A DNA stretch of 64,000 nt from Centroberyx gerrardi (taxonomy: Eukaryota; Chordata; Actinopteri; Beryciformes; Berycidae), in the NCBI RefSeq assembly GCF_048128805.1, contig NC_136017.1:18125307-18189306 (forward strand), given 5' to 3'. The notes beneath the pieces were generated by a model. That model saw only the letters and a program-made list of their open reading frames with translations, was not told the origin of the DNA and searched no databases. Position 1 is the first letter of the stretch; the number at the start of each line of letters is the position of its first letter. Positions 26,401 through 37,600 of the stretch are shown here, piece after piece. The position numbers were made by a program, and so were the translations under genes.

Positions 26401-29400
26401 AGGGGCTGGGGGGGCAGTTATTGGTCAGCTGGGGGGCAGAGGGTGGCAACTGCCTCTGTAAAGGGTGAGGTCCAGCAGGATGGGTGGAACCACATGGTAA
26501 TGCCGACGTGGAGGCTGGAGTCGGTGGTTTGATCCCAACTGGCTTGCTGTCATAGGCACTGGGTAGAGAAGAGTTAAGGAGATGAAATTGTGCAGAAATT
26601 GTGTCGTTGCGTTGTTGTGTCAATACTCAAACATTAAAATTTGACCATTTTCATGCCAAAAAATCCCAATTATTCAGCATTTCCCCCAGAATTTTATTGT
26701 CAGGGTGGAAAAGCCTCTGAAACAGCATTTTGACTGTCATGGGACACTAAAACTCTCCACTGAAACTGAGGATGATGACAATAACAACACAGATTCATGC
26801 ATACTTTTGGAATCTGATCACAATGTCTCATTAGAATCAATTCAGGTTAAGGGCTTCCCATAGACAACCATTGTAGTATTAATCAATTATACAATAAATA
26901 TGTAATCAATTAAACTGCATCATAATCCATCATATCATAGGTGGGTGACACTGACTGGCTGATATCTAATTTAAGGACAATATCGGCCCCATATATCGGT
27001 CTAACACGAATACATACCTGTAACTATAAAGGCACTTGTATGGTGTTCTGCAGGGAGACAAGTCTTTGGACGGACTGGGTTCTCGCTTCACTTTACTGAC
27101 ACACTGTCCATGAAGTATCACTGCAAAACACACACACAGTGAACAATTTTGTTTCAGCAAAATGGAGAGAAGCAAAGCAGTACACATGAACAAATGCACC
27201 AATGAACACACAGAGCTGTGCTGTCAAAGAGGTGGCCCCAAGCAATTAACAAACAAATACTACTGTCAGAAAAAAATTGCAATTCCTGGAAAGAAGTAAG
27301 CAGCCTCTTAGTTTCCTGGTGAGTAACACCAAGAGCAATTGCTTACTTTCTCTTGTCCATTGTTATTTTCAGCGATATTCTCCTTTGTTACTTCAGGTTA
27401 GCTTGCTCATGCTAATTATAAAGCTTGCAAGTTGTTGTATAACTTTGCGTTGTATAGCAACGAGAATGATGTAACGTTCTTTGTGCCCTTTGACCTCTCG
27501 CTCTCTCTGTTACTAGCGACGTTCACCGCTAAGACTCCTACATGAGTATGGCCTCAGCTGGAAAAGCACCATTTTCTGTAACAAGATTCTCATCGGCATA
27601 ATGCCATGATGACATACTATTGGTAATGTTTCAATACACAATGCAGCTGCTGTTTAGCACCGATTTGTCAACTGCTTTATACTGAGAGTCACTTTATTGA
27701 GGCAGCTATCAAGCAGCAATAAACAGAGACGTCTTTGTGAGCCTCCTGAATAGAACACCAAACGTACCAATATTTCCCCACCTCCTCCCTTATCTGATCT
27801 TGTTAGGGTACAGTTAGGCCTGGTAGGAAGTCATTTTATAACACACACAGCCTCATTTCCTGGGCCACATCAACTGCCATCATTTAGTTGGCGCTTAACC
27901 TTTACATGACCAGCTGAAGTTACAGGGACTGGAATCTGATTTGACACCCCCCCTTCTCGCCAAAATCTCTAAGCTGGCAGGATGACAGTTTACACAAAAT
28001 ACTGTCCAAAAAACAAGCTACTTGTGAGTCCATGTGACTTTAGTTTACAAGCAGTGTGAACTTAAACGAACCAAATACAAAAATGCAACAAAGTGAACTA
28101 TTCCACAATGGTTCAAACCAAAAGAAAACAAACTGTAGGTGTGATCGCACCCTTAGTGGTTCCATCGGCAAAGACATCTGCTTGTTATGGTGAAACAGAG
28201 TCGTCTTTTCAGCGCTCTCGTGTTCAGAAACAATGTCGTCTTTGGGAAATGGAGGCATAAATAAAGAATGTGTGTAATTCCGCTTAGCGTTGATTCACTG
28301 TTGCAGGACTCTTACCACCTCCATAAATATTACAGGAGAAGCTGGTACTCACAGTTATCAGACTGGAAATCTGGGACAAACTGCTCGTCATCAGGAACCT
28401 GGGCTGCAAGAGGGGAAAGGAGAAAATTAAAAGGAGTCTTCTAATCAAAACATGCCTCCTACTTAAAGGAATACTACTCCCCTTTGGATCTTCTTATACT
28501 GTTATATATGATCAATCTGTCTTTTTTTGGCTAGTTATCCACAGAAAGAAGAAAAATACAACAAACCATAGACCCAGAAATGCAACATACAGTACATCAC
28601 CAATAGCTGTTTTGTAACAGTGTTAAAGTGTTTCTTTTCCTTTAACATGATTTAAGTTTCTCCAATGCTTGCAGTACTCACCTTCTGCAATCCATATTTC
28701 CTGGAGCTGGCTGAGATCTTGAAAGAGCTCTGCAAAATGGAGAACAACTACAATTTATTCTTTGTATTACTCCATGTAAACAATACAGGCTGCATGTTTC
28801 ATATACTATAAATATATTTTAGGGTTCAACCAATACTTTTGTATAGCTGATATCTTGTGCCCTTATTCAATATTTTTTAAATGTGATTATTTTCATGCCA
28901 AAAAATATTCAAACGTATTCAGTGTTTCCCCCTCAGAATTTTCTTCTTGTGGAAAAGCCTCTGAAATAGCATTTAGACACTAAAACTCTCCATTGAAATA
29001 AGAAAATAATAAGATGAATAACATATTGATGCATGCTTGTGTGGAATCCAATGAAAACATCTTATTAGAATCAATTCAGGTTAAGGGCTTCCCATTGACA
29101 ATCAGTGTGGTTTTGATAAACTCTACAATAAATATGTAATCAAACTGCATCATATCAATCATATCGTTAATATCTGATTTTTAAGCTCAATATCAGCAAA
29201 CCAATATATCAGTCTTCCTGTAGGCTGTACAGTAAAAGAGTCCAATGGTTATGCATAAATTGCTGAACATGCCACTGGGCTTTTCTCTTGTACAGACAAT
29301 GAACTCTGCTGACTTCATTATGGTACACCGTCTTACATTTAAGGGCCAACATCCCATAATATGCCTACCTTCTGTGTCCTGAGCCAGCTCTGTGTCCACA

Positions 29401-29775
29401 AACTTCCTCTTTCTGTCGTTGAGAGATTTGTTCTGCGGTTCCTCTAGGTGAGATTTCTAGAATCACAAGTTGAAAAACAGAATTATTACATGAACAGATT
29501 TGTCAATGAACTGAAATCGAATTGTATTCATTTCAAGGAAGTGATCTTTCATGCTTTTGCAGGATGTCATTTTCTGGACAATCAACTCCTGCCTCAGCTC
29601 TGATGGGAGTTTCCCGTTTCCTTGCCTTTTTCAATTGTTTTGGTGCTCCTGATCACATCCTTGTTTAATCCGTGAAATAATTTGACATTCTGCTGAGGCA
29701 GACAGTGAAAAAACGTTTCAAACTCACACTCCGTGGCACCAGGAAAGGGACTTGCTGGTCGTAAAAGCCGTCCAT
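21515..29775 (-). CDS. etv5: ETS variant transcription factor 5 (PEA3 group), complete coding sequence, 12 coding exons, 498 aa
   Basis: Nuclear ETS activator that binds GGA(A/T) sites downstream of FGF/RAS-MAPK signalling. Coding exons in transcript order: 29775-29728, 29456-29369, 28729-28682, 28403-28353, 27120-27018, 26558-26301, 24108-23828, 23293-23231, 23109-23041, 22706-22555, 22417-22316 and 21748-21515. They sum to 1497 nt and every phase joins. Start [14 protein letters not shown]. Residues about 45-78 are the acidic activation domain ([28 protein letters not shown]). KVKREP, IKQEPRD and VKQE are sumoylation-like sites. ETS domain about 351-434: [61 protein letters not shown] and [13 protein letters not shown] favour ETV5 over ETV1 or ETV4. 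The human protein is about 510 aa. Family-A, -D and -F repeats and a SINE fill its introns. Confidence 0.95.
21825..22150 (+). repeat. Family-A dispersed element, copy in an etv5 intron
   Basis: Runs from gggttcggacaatatgggtt and ggctgatacagatatttt through tggaatcggatcaaaatgtc and attgatcaattctacaata to cacatatcggtctaatcct. Lies between the last two coding exons (21748 and 22316). Confidence 0.8.
23369..23412. repeat. (CA)n microsatellite
   Basis: About 22 CA units in the etv5 intron between exons 23231-23293 and 23828-24108. Confidence 0.95.
23604..23768 (+). mobile_element. tRNA-derived SINE
   Basis: An RNA polymerase III box A (tggctcagtgg, 23615-23625) and box B (ggttcgaat, 23661-23669) are spaced as in a tRNA. 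They are followed by a pyrimidine-rich body (tccctctctctctacccca) and the A-rich tail aataaaggcaaaaaaatgcc. It lacks a foldable full tRNA, so it is a SINE and not a tRNA gene. Inserted in an etv5 intron, antisense to the gene. Confidence 0.8.
24140..24515 (+). repeat. Family-A dispersed element, copy in an etv5 intron
   Basis: Starts ggttcgaccaaaatgggttt and ends ccccatatatcggtctaact. Internal words cactaaaacgctccc and gatcaattctaca match other copies; the central cagggtgga block is deleted here. Confidence 0.8.
24858..25525 (+). repeat. Family-D MITE-like element, near full-length copy
   Basis: Starts agggtgcgatcacacatac and contains ttcaaaccatagtgg, ctcacaagtagctcg, tcatcctgccaggttagaga, tctggtgttcatacc and tgaatatgagcatcagtcc. 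Ends gagtgaacgcgccttaa. Inverted partial copies lie at 27905-28157 and 50490-50910. Confidence 0.75.
26620..27005 (+). repeat. Family-A dispersed element, copy in an etv5 intron
   Basis: Contains aaaatttgaccattttcatg, cagcatttcccccagaattt, cagggtggaaaagcctctga, aggttaagggcttcccatag and ends ccccatatatcggtctaaca. One of the cleanest copies. Confidence 0.85.
27905..28157 (-). repeat. Family-D element, inverted partial copy
   Basis: Minus-strand reading gives taagggtgcgatcacacct, ttgaaccattgtgg, ctcacaagtagcttg and catcctgccagcttagaga, paralleling the start of 24858-25525 in the opposite orientation. Confidence 0.75.
28464..28648. repeat. Family-F short MITE, copy 1
   Basis: Bounded by taaaggaa and ttccttta; contains agttatccacagaaagaaga, aaaatacaac and cagaaatgcaacatac. 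A partial second copy with ccagttatccacaggaataa lies at 30395-30505. Confidence 0.6.
28815..29220 (+). repeat. Family-A dispersed element, copy in an etv5 intron
   Basis: Contains gggttcaaccaatactttt, tcagtgtttccccctcagaa, aagcctctgaaatagcattt, ttcaggttaagggcttccca and accaatatatcagtct. Confidence 0.8.
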
Positions 29776-29797
29776 GCTGCAGGAGTCTTCACTCTCT
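29776..29797 (-). other. etv5: etv5 5' UTR portion of the start-codon exon
   Basis: A good acceptor (tgctgtattacag on the minus strand) ends just above 29797 and leaves 22 nt before the ATG at 29775, implying at least one upstream non-coding exon, as in other PEA3 genes. I could not place that exon with certainty. Confidence 0.7.
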
Positions 29798-29869
29798 CTG
29801 TAATACAGCAGAGGTGGGAGGGAAGGAAGAGGGGTTGGGGAAACCAATGGTCAGACAATGGGAGATGCT

Positions 29870-30155
29870 TGTTCTGAGGTTTGACTCATATTGAATATCA
29901 GCACAAAATATCAGTATCTTTAAAGCTGTGCTAGGCAAGTAAAAAATCCAACTGTCTTATCAGCCTAAATGAGCACTTTTCTCACTTTTTATCTTTTGAC
30001 TCTTGTAAATTTGACCATTTACATGCCTAAAAAATCCCCCCAAAATACAAATAGGCTATTCGGCGTTTCCCCCAGAAGAAGAGTGGAAAAGCCTCTGAAA
30101 CAGCATTTAGACCATCATGGGACACTAAAACTCTCGACTGAAACCCAGACTAATG
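29870..30155 (+). repeat. Family-A dispersed element, copy upstream of the etv5 start exon
   Basis: Contains gaatatcagcacaaaatatc, aaatttgaccatttacatgc, ttcggcgtttcccccagaag, aagcctctgaaacagcattt and tgggacactaaaactctcg. Right part missing. Confidence 0.75.
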
Positions 30156-30394
30156 AAATTCTTTTAAGTGTGTTAGCAGCTCCTTAACATTCAGGAAAAT
30201 AATGTTAAAACAACACTGACAGACAAAATGTCAGACCAATTTTCCATCCATGGGAAAATTAACTACATGTTTTTGTGTGGAAATTTGTAATTATTGAACA
30301 TGTACTAGCCTCTACTAGTTTTCACTGTTGGATGTTTTCCTTTTTTTCTGCGATCAAACTCCATTGCAGCTGCCTCGGAAATATCTCAACGCCT

Positions 30395-30505
30395 ACGTCT
30401 GACCAGTTATCCACAGGAATAAGAAAAATACAACACCAACAAACAAAATGGACGCAGAAATGCAAGGTACATCACCAATTACAAATTGTTAACAGTGTTT
30501 TAAGT
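30395..30505. repeat. Family-F short MITE, partial copy 2
   Basis: Shares ccagttatccacag, aagaaaaatacaac, cagaaatgcaa and tacatcaccaat with 28464-28648. Confidence 0.55.
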
Positions 30506-31104
30506 TGTCACATGCAGTTCTCCAATAATATGGTCAGTCACAAGGTCAGTATCGGCAAATATATTGGTCTCACCCTCGTCTTTCTGTGGAGAAACCAGAG
30601 AAGAGCCACGCAGCAAGGCAGTAAGATCTAGTCACCTGTTAGGCTACTCGGCATCAACACCGCCTGCCTTCTCCATCCATCTGACCATCCTTCCTTTCAT
30701 GCGTCTTGGTGTGTTTGTGTTTTTCTAACCCCCATGCTCCTCTGGGAGGGTTTACAGTGACTGTAAAAGCCCTGTTGTCAATGAGGGCCTTATGTAAGCT
30801 CCTGTAAGTCAGCTCTGACAGGAATACAGCCTGCAAGGCAACGAGTTCTCGAAGACGTCTTCACCAGCTTGATTCAAAGTTATGATCGATCCAATCAAGA
30901 CTTTGATCATGTTAAACTGGCTGTCTGTATAAGAAGGGAGTCTATTTTGTCTGGTCTGTAACAGGCAGCATAATAACCTGCTGTAGCTTTATCAGGGATG
31001 CAGTGGAGCTTAAATCTATCTAAACCCAGTTTCCTATAGTTTACCACCTTTTTAGGCCCGATATCAATCTTAATGAGTTAAATTCATAGTATACTTCATA
31101 GTCA

Positions 31105-31568
31105 GAGGTGGAAAGTACATTTACTCAAGTACTGTACTTCAGTACAATTTTGAGGTACTGCACTTTACTTGAGTATTTCCATTTTGTGAGACTTTACACT
31201 TTTACTTATTATTTCAGAGTGAGATATTGTACTTTTACTCCACTACATCTGATGGCAGTAGTTACTACTTTGCAGAATAAGGTTTTACATGCAAAACATA
31301 CGATAAGCTCATAAAATGTGATGCATTGTTATAGTTTAAACTCCCCAACAGCATATGGAGCAGTTAGACCGAGAACATTAAAATACTTCTTACAGGTTAA
31401 TGTATCAATAATTTAACACTCTGAAAGAATGAGTACTTTTACTTTTCATACTTTAGTAAATATTACTGCTAATAGGCTACTTCTATACTTTTACTTAAGT
31501 AAACTTTTACTTTTAATCAAGTGTTTTCCCATGATGGTATTGTTACTTTTACTTGAGTAACTGTGAGT
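31105..31568. repeat. Common fish dispersed element with ACTTTTACTT motifs
   Basis: Begins cagaggtggaaagtacattt, actcaagtactgtacttcag and closes with inverted-type text (gttacttttacttgagtaac). The body has tgtacttttactccactaca, a motif very common in fish genomes. Smaller degenerate pieces lie near 4130-4215 and 53205-53290. Confidence 0.75.
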
Positions 31569-31859
31569 TACTATGCGGGACACTCATCAAACCACTGTAA
31601 CTCATCCTCAGCAAAATAATTTTAGACTTGTGAGATTTAATTCAAGTTACATACCCCAAATTGAGGTTCACTGCAGTGTGGAGGCCAAATACTTCGGCCA
31701 AGTGCGCCAGTACAATGTAAAAACGAAGAGATTCGGTTTCAGGAAAGTTCCCAAAAAAATACATTTGGTGTTCTTTTACGGACAGTTTCCAAACTGTACA
31801 ACACGCCCTCCCTCCCTCCCCCATAGGGCCTCTTAGCACCGATATGTCTCGTAGGCTAC

Positions 31860-32960
31860 TCTCTATCACGCCAAACTCCATTCAAAAATCAGTCATTAAT
31901 TAACGCTACCTCTCTCATCGGCAAGCGCACACACTTCGTACGCGATGTCTTAAGACCGTCGGTAGGCTCTTCTCATATATTCGGCATAGAGACTATCCAC
32001 CAAGAAGCACTTTATTTCAAGAAATTGACAACTTTTACCACTGGTTCACGCTGCTCGCTAACGCCAACCACGGTGTGTTTTGATGGAAGAAGGTTGTGGG
32101 AATAAAAGTTGATATTTTATTTAAGTGCTGCTTGGTGTAGGCTATTGCATGTAACGTTATCCCGATTCGAAGAGTGGCTCGTAGCTAGTCGAAAAAGGTC
32201 TTAAGTCATGTTCTACGTACTTCTGTCAGTAAGTGAGGCAACATTAGACTGACAGATGTTTCAATAGTTTGGCATACCGTTTCCTCAATACAAGAGAGAA
32301 CGGCATGTATCCAGACTATGGGGCCGCCTTGTTTTTCTCAATGAAGTGAAATTGGATCCTCGCTGGAGAAGGGAGGGAAGGGGGGAGCTTCAGCTCACCA
32401 TTCACAAATTTGCTAGAGACCACAGAGAAAGAATCACGATACGAGCAGGAGATAAAGACCTGCTGCAAACAACACTACTGTTATGGAAACTGACAGATGC
32501 AGGAAAATGGACGCCAGAAGAGTCTACTGTACCCTATCATTCTCATAAAATGGCGTTCGCATTTACCCACATCTCCCCCTCACTGCGAGTAACAAATCAC
32601 AACGCTGCAATCAGTGTTGATACAGTGATTAATCACAGCAAAACAGACCCAAGCATACACCTCTAGGCTTTGTTATAGTGGCCGAAAATTAGTGCAGGAC
32701 TCACGTTGGCAAGTGAAGTTTCTTGGCAGTGGTAAAACAGAAATTGACGCAGCTTTTCTCCTCTACATTCCCCGCAGCTCCTCGGATAAAACACGACTGT
32801 GGATTTTGTCAATGGAAAGGTCTGCTTTCCCCGAAGCGCAAACGGATCCCTGTGTTTCGCTCCCATTGGTTGTTTCACAATGCCATTCAAAGAGTTAGCC
32901 AATCCCCGTCAAGACTGCCATTAAGCTCGCCCCTTGTTTTTTATGAATGGCTGCGTTTCA
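31860..32960 (-). promoter_or_regulatory. etv5: Candidate etv5 promoter / first-exon region
   Basis: About 1.1 kb with more CpG than its surroundings and no recognised repeat lies 2-3 kb upstream of the etv5 start exon. CCAAT-type boxes occur at 32865-32869 (minus strand) and 32899-32903 (plus strand). No TATA box or first-exon donor could be fixed. A 106-codon plus-strand frame here (32346-32666) has no family resemblance. Confidence 0.3.
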
Positions 32961-33224
32961 TTCATGTCTCTGCAGCTCTCTTAAAGGGCCGAGCACACTG
33001 CCTTTTAATGATAGAAGTTTAAAAATTCAAATTATTAAATTATTAATTCAAACTATTAATTGTAAATAAACAAATTCATTTTTAAATTCATTTAAAAACT
33101 TAAAACTTCAGTAATGACAATGGTTTAAATTAACAAATTTTAAGTTATTTTGTAATTAGCCTACTGAAATTAAGATTAATTACTGGGGTCACCCTGCCTT
33201 AAAGAACTGCTAACCCTAAAATAA

Positions 33225-33465
33225 TTTAATTAGTAATGGTTTTAGTGGGAGTTTTAGTGTCCCATGATGCTCTAAATGCTGTTTCAGAAGCTTTTCCACA
33301 ACTGAAACACTGAATACTTTTTATATATGAGTAATTTTTTGTTATTTTTTCAGCATGAAAACAGTCAAATCTAAAGATATTTAATATCAGCAGAAAATAT
33401 CGTCTACCAGCAGCTTCAATACAAAGACATTGGTATCAGCCTTCATAAACCCATATCGCTCCAAG
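33225..33465 (-). repeat. Family-A dispersed element, inverted copy
   Basis: Reverse complement of the left half: tttagtgtcccatgatgctc, taaatgctgtttcagaagct, aaatctaaagatatttaat, ttggtatcagccttcataaa. Confidence 0.7.
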
Positions 33466-34844
33466 AGTAAATCTTTATGATATCAATTCATATTGGGCTA
33501 TTAATTTGTATATTATTAGTAAATCATATCATCAAAAATACATAAAATTAAAAACTTAAAATAAATATATTTCTGAAAGTGTAATAAGTTATTTCTAGAT
33601 TTCTAGTTCATAGTTTACCTTTAGGCCTACTTATTATTTCTAGATATAATTTGGCACAATGGACCTACATGAATATAATTCTCATCTTGAGGATACATGC
33701 AGAACAATATTAATATATTAATTTTCTGATTCTCAAACAACCACAGAGCCTAGCCTATATGTCGAATTGAATATGTGTTTAAATAATATTTAATGTAAGG
33801 AAGATCTTCTCCTTTCCTGCTATATAAATCAAGGTTGCTTGGTTGAGTGTTTCGTCAGCATTGTTGTGGTGGCCGGCCCTTGCTCCACTATGTATTATGC
33901 ATGATCTGTATGTTTTATCTCTTTAATAGAGGGAGTGGTTTGCTGTGAGAGAGTGCTTCTCATCTCTTATATCCATTATTCATATAGCGGTATGTCAAAG
34001 AGGCCGTATTCCACTCCACGGCTAACCTTTGACCACTTTGATATTTACAGCAGTGTATCAAAGGTATACATTGGTATAAGTAACCCACCTTCTTTTTCTG
34101 GGGAATTTAAAGTATATGCCCATCACTGCAATTTTCTCAAACACCAGAACGCAGAGCCAACATCCATCAAATTGTTTTTAATTTTTTTAAAAGTGACACT
34201 GACCTGAAAAAATTATTTGCCTTTTTAGCTCATTGCAACTATCATACCAACACCTATATGACAATTTATACCAAAAAAAAAATGACAAAACATTTTTTTC
34301 CTTGTATTTTTATATCAAAATCTCATTACTTCCTGGAAAACAGAAAATCTTTAGTGGTGACATCATCGTATTCCAGGAGGCATACATAAAAATTCCAACC
34401 AATAAAACCATTGCAGATTCTTGAACAACCTGGCCCCTCCCTTCAAAAAAAACCCCTCGCTTTCTCTCTCTCTAACTGATATCCCATTGGTTTACACTTT
34501 TGAGTGATCCCTCCCTGCATTATGTCCCGCTCCAACATCCTGTTTCAACAGGAAATACATCACATCATATTGTGACTTTAAACGCTGGAACACGTGTGAA
34601 GATGCATCCCCTGTTTGTAGATTTCTGTCCAAACAATATATTTCTAGATTGTTGGTTAACCAGATTTAATTGTGTATATGTTAGCCTCACATGATATTAG
34701 CCATATCGATTTACATATTTGTCAACAGCCTGTCAAATGGGAAGTATTAACAACTTTGAAATGACAACAGGCATGGTAGTAGTGCTAATGAGTTAGCTCC
34801 ATGCTGCAAGTACCCGGATGGCCCATTTGTACCTGTTATACCTG

Positions 34845-35055
34845 GTTCCACCGATATGGGTTTTTGAATATACCAATATTTTTTGGTTGAATCTTCCGAT
34901 AGCATATAGCATAGATATTTTGTGCCCACATTCAATATCTTTAAATCTTACTATTTTAAAGCCAAAAGTTTCCATCATATCAGAGGTGGGCGACATTGAC
35001 TGGCTGATATGACATTTTTAATAAAAGGCCACTATCAGCAAAATACCTGTCTAAC
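34845..35055 (+). repeat. Family-A dispersed element, internally deleted copy
   Basis: Left end ggttccaccgatatgggttt joins, after tttaaatcttactatttt, directly to the right end catcatatcagaggtgggcg and cctgtctaaccctaat; the central 250 bp are missing. Confidence 0.7.
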
Positions 35056-35784
35056 CCTAATACCCACCTCTCTGTCTGGGCATTTAGAATATAACCACCT
35101 ATCAGCCTGATTACCATGGAAATATTACTGTATATTTACCTCTGCTTGGTAGTATACCCACTTTCCTAACTATTACCACAATATTGCATGTGCAATGTGT
35201 AACCTTCTTTGGTCACTAGCAGTTGTTTGGCTGACTGTTAGATGTTTGATTCTCCATATTCTGTTACTACAGTCTTTTGTCTGTTTCTATCTATGACTTT
35301 ATGTTATATGCTCTTACTGTAGGTCTGTAGGTAGCCTACCTTTCCCCTTTTAGGCTTCTACCCCTTTACCCAACCTCTAACCATTATTGGTGTCAGCTTG
35401 TGACTCCCATTGTCCAACCATGGAAATACTATACCGCCTTTGTAGTTGTTGGTGCAGATCCCAAATCCACCTCTCCATCTCTGAGCCCTCACAAAAGCCA
35501 ACAGGAGCAGACATCTTTGCAGTTTCGTAACAGTTCTCGTTGCTCTTTGATAGTATTTACCCAGCAGTATCACACATGACTGCTTCAAAGGCCATTAATC
35601 TCGGCGGGTCACAGACAGGGGAACAGTTTCTCCACTTTTAATTCCACTTTGAACTCATTCCCAGTTTTTTCAGAGAGGGCACTAAGTTTGTCACCTGATT
35701 ATGTGCTAGCTCTGGTATTTAGTGTGGTTCTGGTTAGTGATGTTTCTTGATAAAGAATGGGAATCTTAGACAAATTTGAGGACT

Positions 35785-36292
35785 ACCTTTAAAGTAATCA
35801 GTAATAATTTTCATATACATAAATGTCCGTTTTGCTACTCTCTATTGTTGGTTGATATAACAAAACAGTGATTCAACCTATATCCAGTTCATGAAAGCTT
35901 TTACATTGTCTGTTCTAAACACCCGGTGTCTGGTAGCTCTTTCCCAGGGAAAATCGTCTGCAGCACAGGAGGTGATGCATTTTATGTTTCAGGCTTGTTT
36001 GGAGTAAATAGAAGAAGAACTGGGTAGTTAGCATGAGCAGTGATAGCCACCATGGCTAAACAGACAAAGAAAAGAGCGCCACCTACAGAAACTCAAACTG
36101 CATCAACAGAAAATCCAAGCTCCGCCCACACTGTTTGATTGGCAGGTGATCTCTGGGAAGTGCAGAAACACCACAGCAATGGTGGATGGAGACAAAATGA
36201 AAACACACCACATCAATAACTGCTTAGAAACAAAGATGGAGACAAAAGAAATTAAAGACAGGATCTCGCAAATGACCACTTTAAAGGTCCTT
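35785..36292 (+). repeat. Family-C MITE-like element, full-length copy
   Basis: Starts ctttaaagtaatcagtaata and ends atgaccactttaaag, giving short terminal inverted repeats. Contains aaatgtccgttttgc, ccagttcatgaaagctttta, ccaccatggctaaacaga, aagagcgccacctacaga and aatggtggatggaga. Confidence 0.75.
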
Positions 36293-36570
36293 TGCCATGC
36301 CACACTGCAAGACATTCAGCTTATAATGTGTAAGACCATTAAAATATGTACAGTTAGAATATTCTTAGTCTTATAATTGGCCTCCATTCCCATGTGACAA
36401 AGTGGGCTCCCACAGTCGACCTAATCATGCAACAATTTAAATATAATGCTCAGCTTGCTCTCATTATGTCTGTGCTCCAAGCAGTCTCTCTCAGCAATAC
36501 AACTCTAAAAATAGACAAAGAATGGCCTACATGCTTTATGATTCTGCCTGGATACTCAGTGCTGAACGCC

Positions 36571-36587
36571 TGTGTGTGTGTGTGTGT
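36571..36587. repeat. (TG)n microsatellite within a shared repeat context
   Basis: Preceded by ctcagtgctgaacgcc; the same flank (ctcagtgctgaatgcc) precedes the longer (TG)n at 46972, so both tracts belong to copies of one repeat. Confidence 0.7.
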
Positions 36588-36991
36588 TCTTGTACTTTCC
36601 TATCGTTGTGAGAACCAATTGGAGTGTTAGATCTTCAGAGGACATTTTGGCCGGTCCGCACTTCTATTATGGGGCTAGTAAGGAATAAGGTTATTTTAGG
36701 ATCAGGGTGTGCATAATTTATTTTATTTTATATCAAATTATTACAATTCTTATTATTATTACATAAAGCTTAGCATCATGCTCTTGCAGAATAGGTACAC
36801 AAACTTCTTAAGATGCTTTTGTGCACACCCAACAGGTTGTCTATAGCTCAGTATTGCACACAGCTTCCAAGTTTATACAATGCTGTTGCTCATATCAGAG
36901 ATAGGAGCATGGACGGTGACATCCTGGGCTCGCAATGCATGCAGTAGATCACACTACTGCTCCATTCTAAAGTTCTCTCTTTACTCTACAT

Positions 36992-37277
36992 CAGTGATTC
37001 TCAACCTTTTTCATATCAAGGACCCCAAATTTGTCCACATTAGGGCCACAGACCCCCATTTGATGAAATTTTGTCTTTCAGACCCAAATCTGAGAATATT
37101 GATTGATTGTTTGATTTGATTTTGTCGAAAATTCCACAACTGTCTATATTGTAGGTAGAGAGATAACAGTGAAACTATGATCAAAATAGTCATTCTTCTA
37201 CATTCTCTTTCTGGGGACCCCCTGGAACCCCCTCAAGGACCCCTGGTGGTCCCCGGACCCCACGCTGAGAACCGCTG
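36992..37277. mobile_element. hAT-like MITE with 8-bp target site duplication
   Basis: The element starts cagtgattctcaaccttttt and ends accccacgctgagaaccgctg; the termini are imperfect inverted repeats (CAGYGRTTCTCA). It is flanked by identical ctctacat at 36984-36991 and 37278-37285. An 8-bp duplication and CAG-type ends are the hAT signature. 286 bp long, no coding capacity. Confidence 0.85.
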
Positions 37278-37285
37278 CTCTACAT

Positions 37286-37600
37286 CACTGAACTCCCTCA
37301 GGACCACATGGTTCCCACCAATTGGCGTAAACAGCATGAATCCATGGATCCTTCCTGCCTTGTGTCAACGGTACAGGCTGCTGGTGGCGGTGTAATGGTG
37401 TGGAGAATGTTTTCTTGGCACACATTAATACCAGTTGAGCATCATTTGAATGCTACAGCATGCACCAAAATCCCTAAAGAATGTTTCCAGCACCTTGATG
37501 AATTCATGCTGGGAAGAATTCAGGCTGTTCTGGAGGCAAAAGTGGGTCCTACCCAGTACTAGATCGATGTACCTAATAATAGAGTGGCTGGTGGTCATTT
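37286..37600 (+). pseudogene. Tc1-like transposase fossil with large internal deletion
   Basis: The frame at 37308-37562 reads WRKQHESMDPSCLVSTVQ, AAGGGVMVWRMFSWHTL and EHHLNATA, then jumps to KECFQHLDEFMLGRIQAVL, EAKVGPTQY and a stop. In fish Tc1 transposases a long catalytic segment (the central DDE region) separates these two parts, so an internal deletion has removed it. Followed by tgtacctaataatagagtgg, the usual Tc1 tail text. It lies immediately beside the hAT-like MITE. Confidence 0.75.

Larger units (their letters stand above)
33000..36990. other. Gene-poor interval upstream of etv5
   Basis: AT-rich DNA without a recognisable exon. It holds an inverted family-A copy, a second family-A copy and a full family-C copy (listed separately). 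I see nothing further that I can support between them. Confidence 0.6.

Noticed and set aside
32346-32666. 106-codon open frame upstream of etv5
   Set aside because: No motif, no splice context tied to etv5, opposite strand; probably a chance frame in a CpG-richer region.
37308-37562. Functional transposase gene
   Set aside because: The open frame joins two ends of a Tc1 transposase and lacks the catalytic centre.
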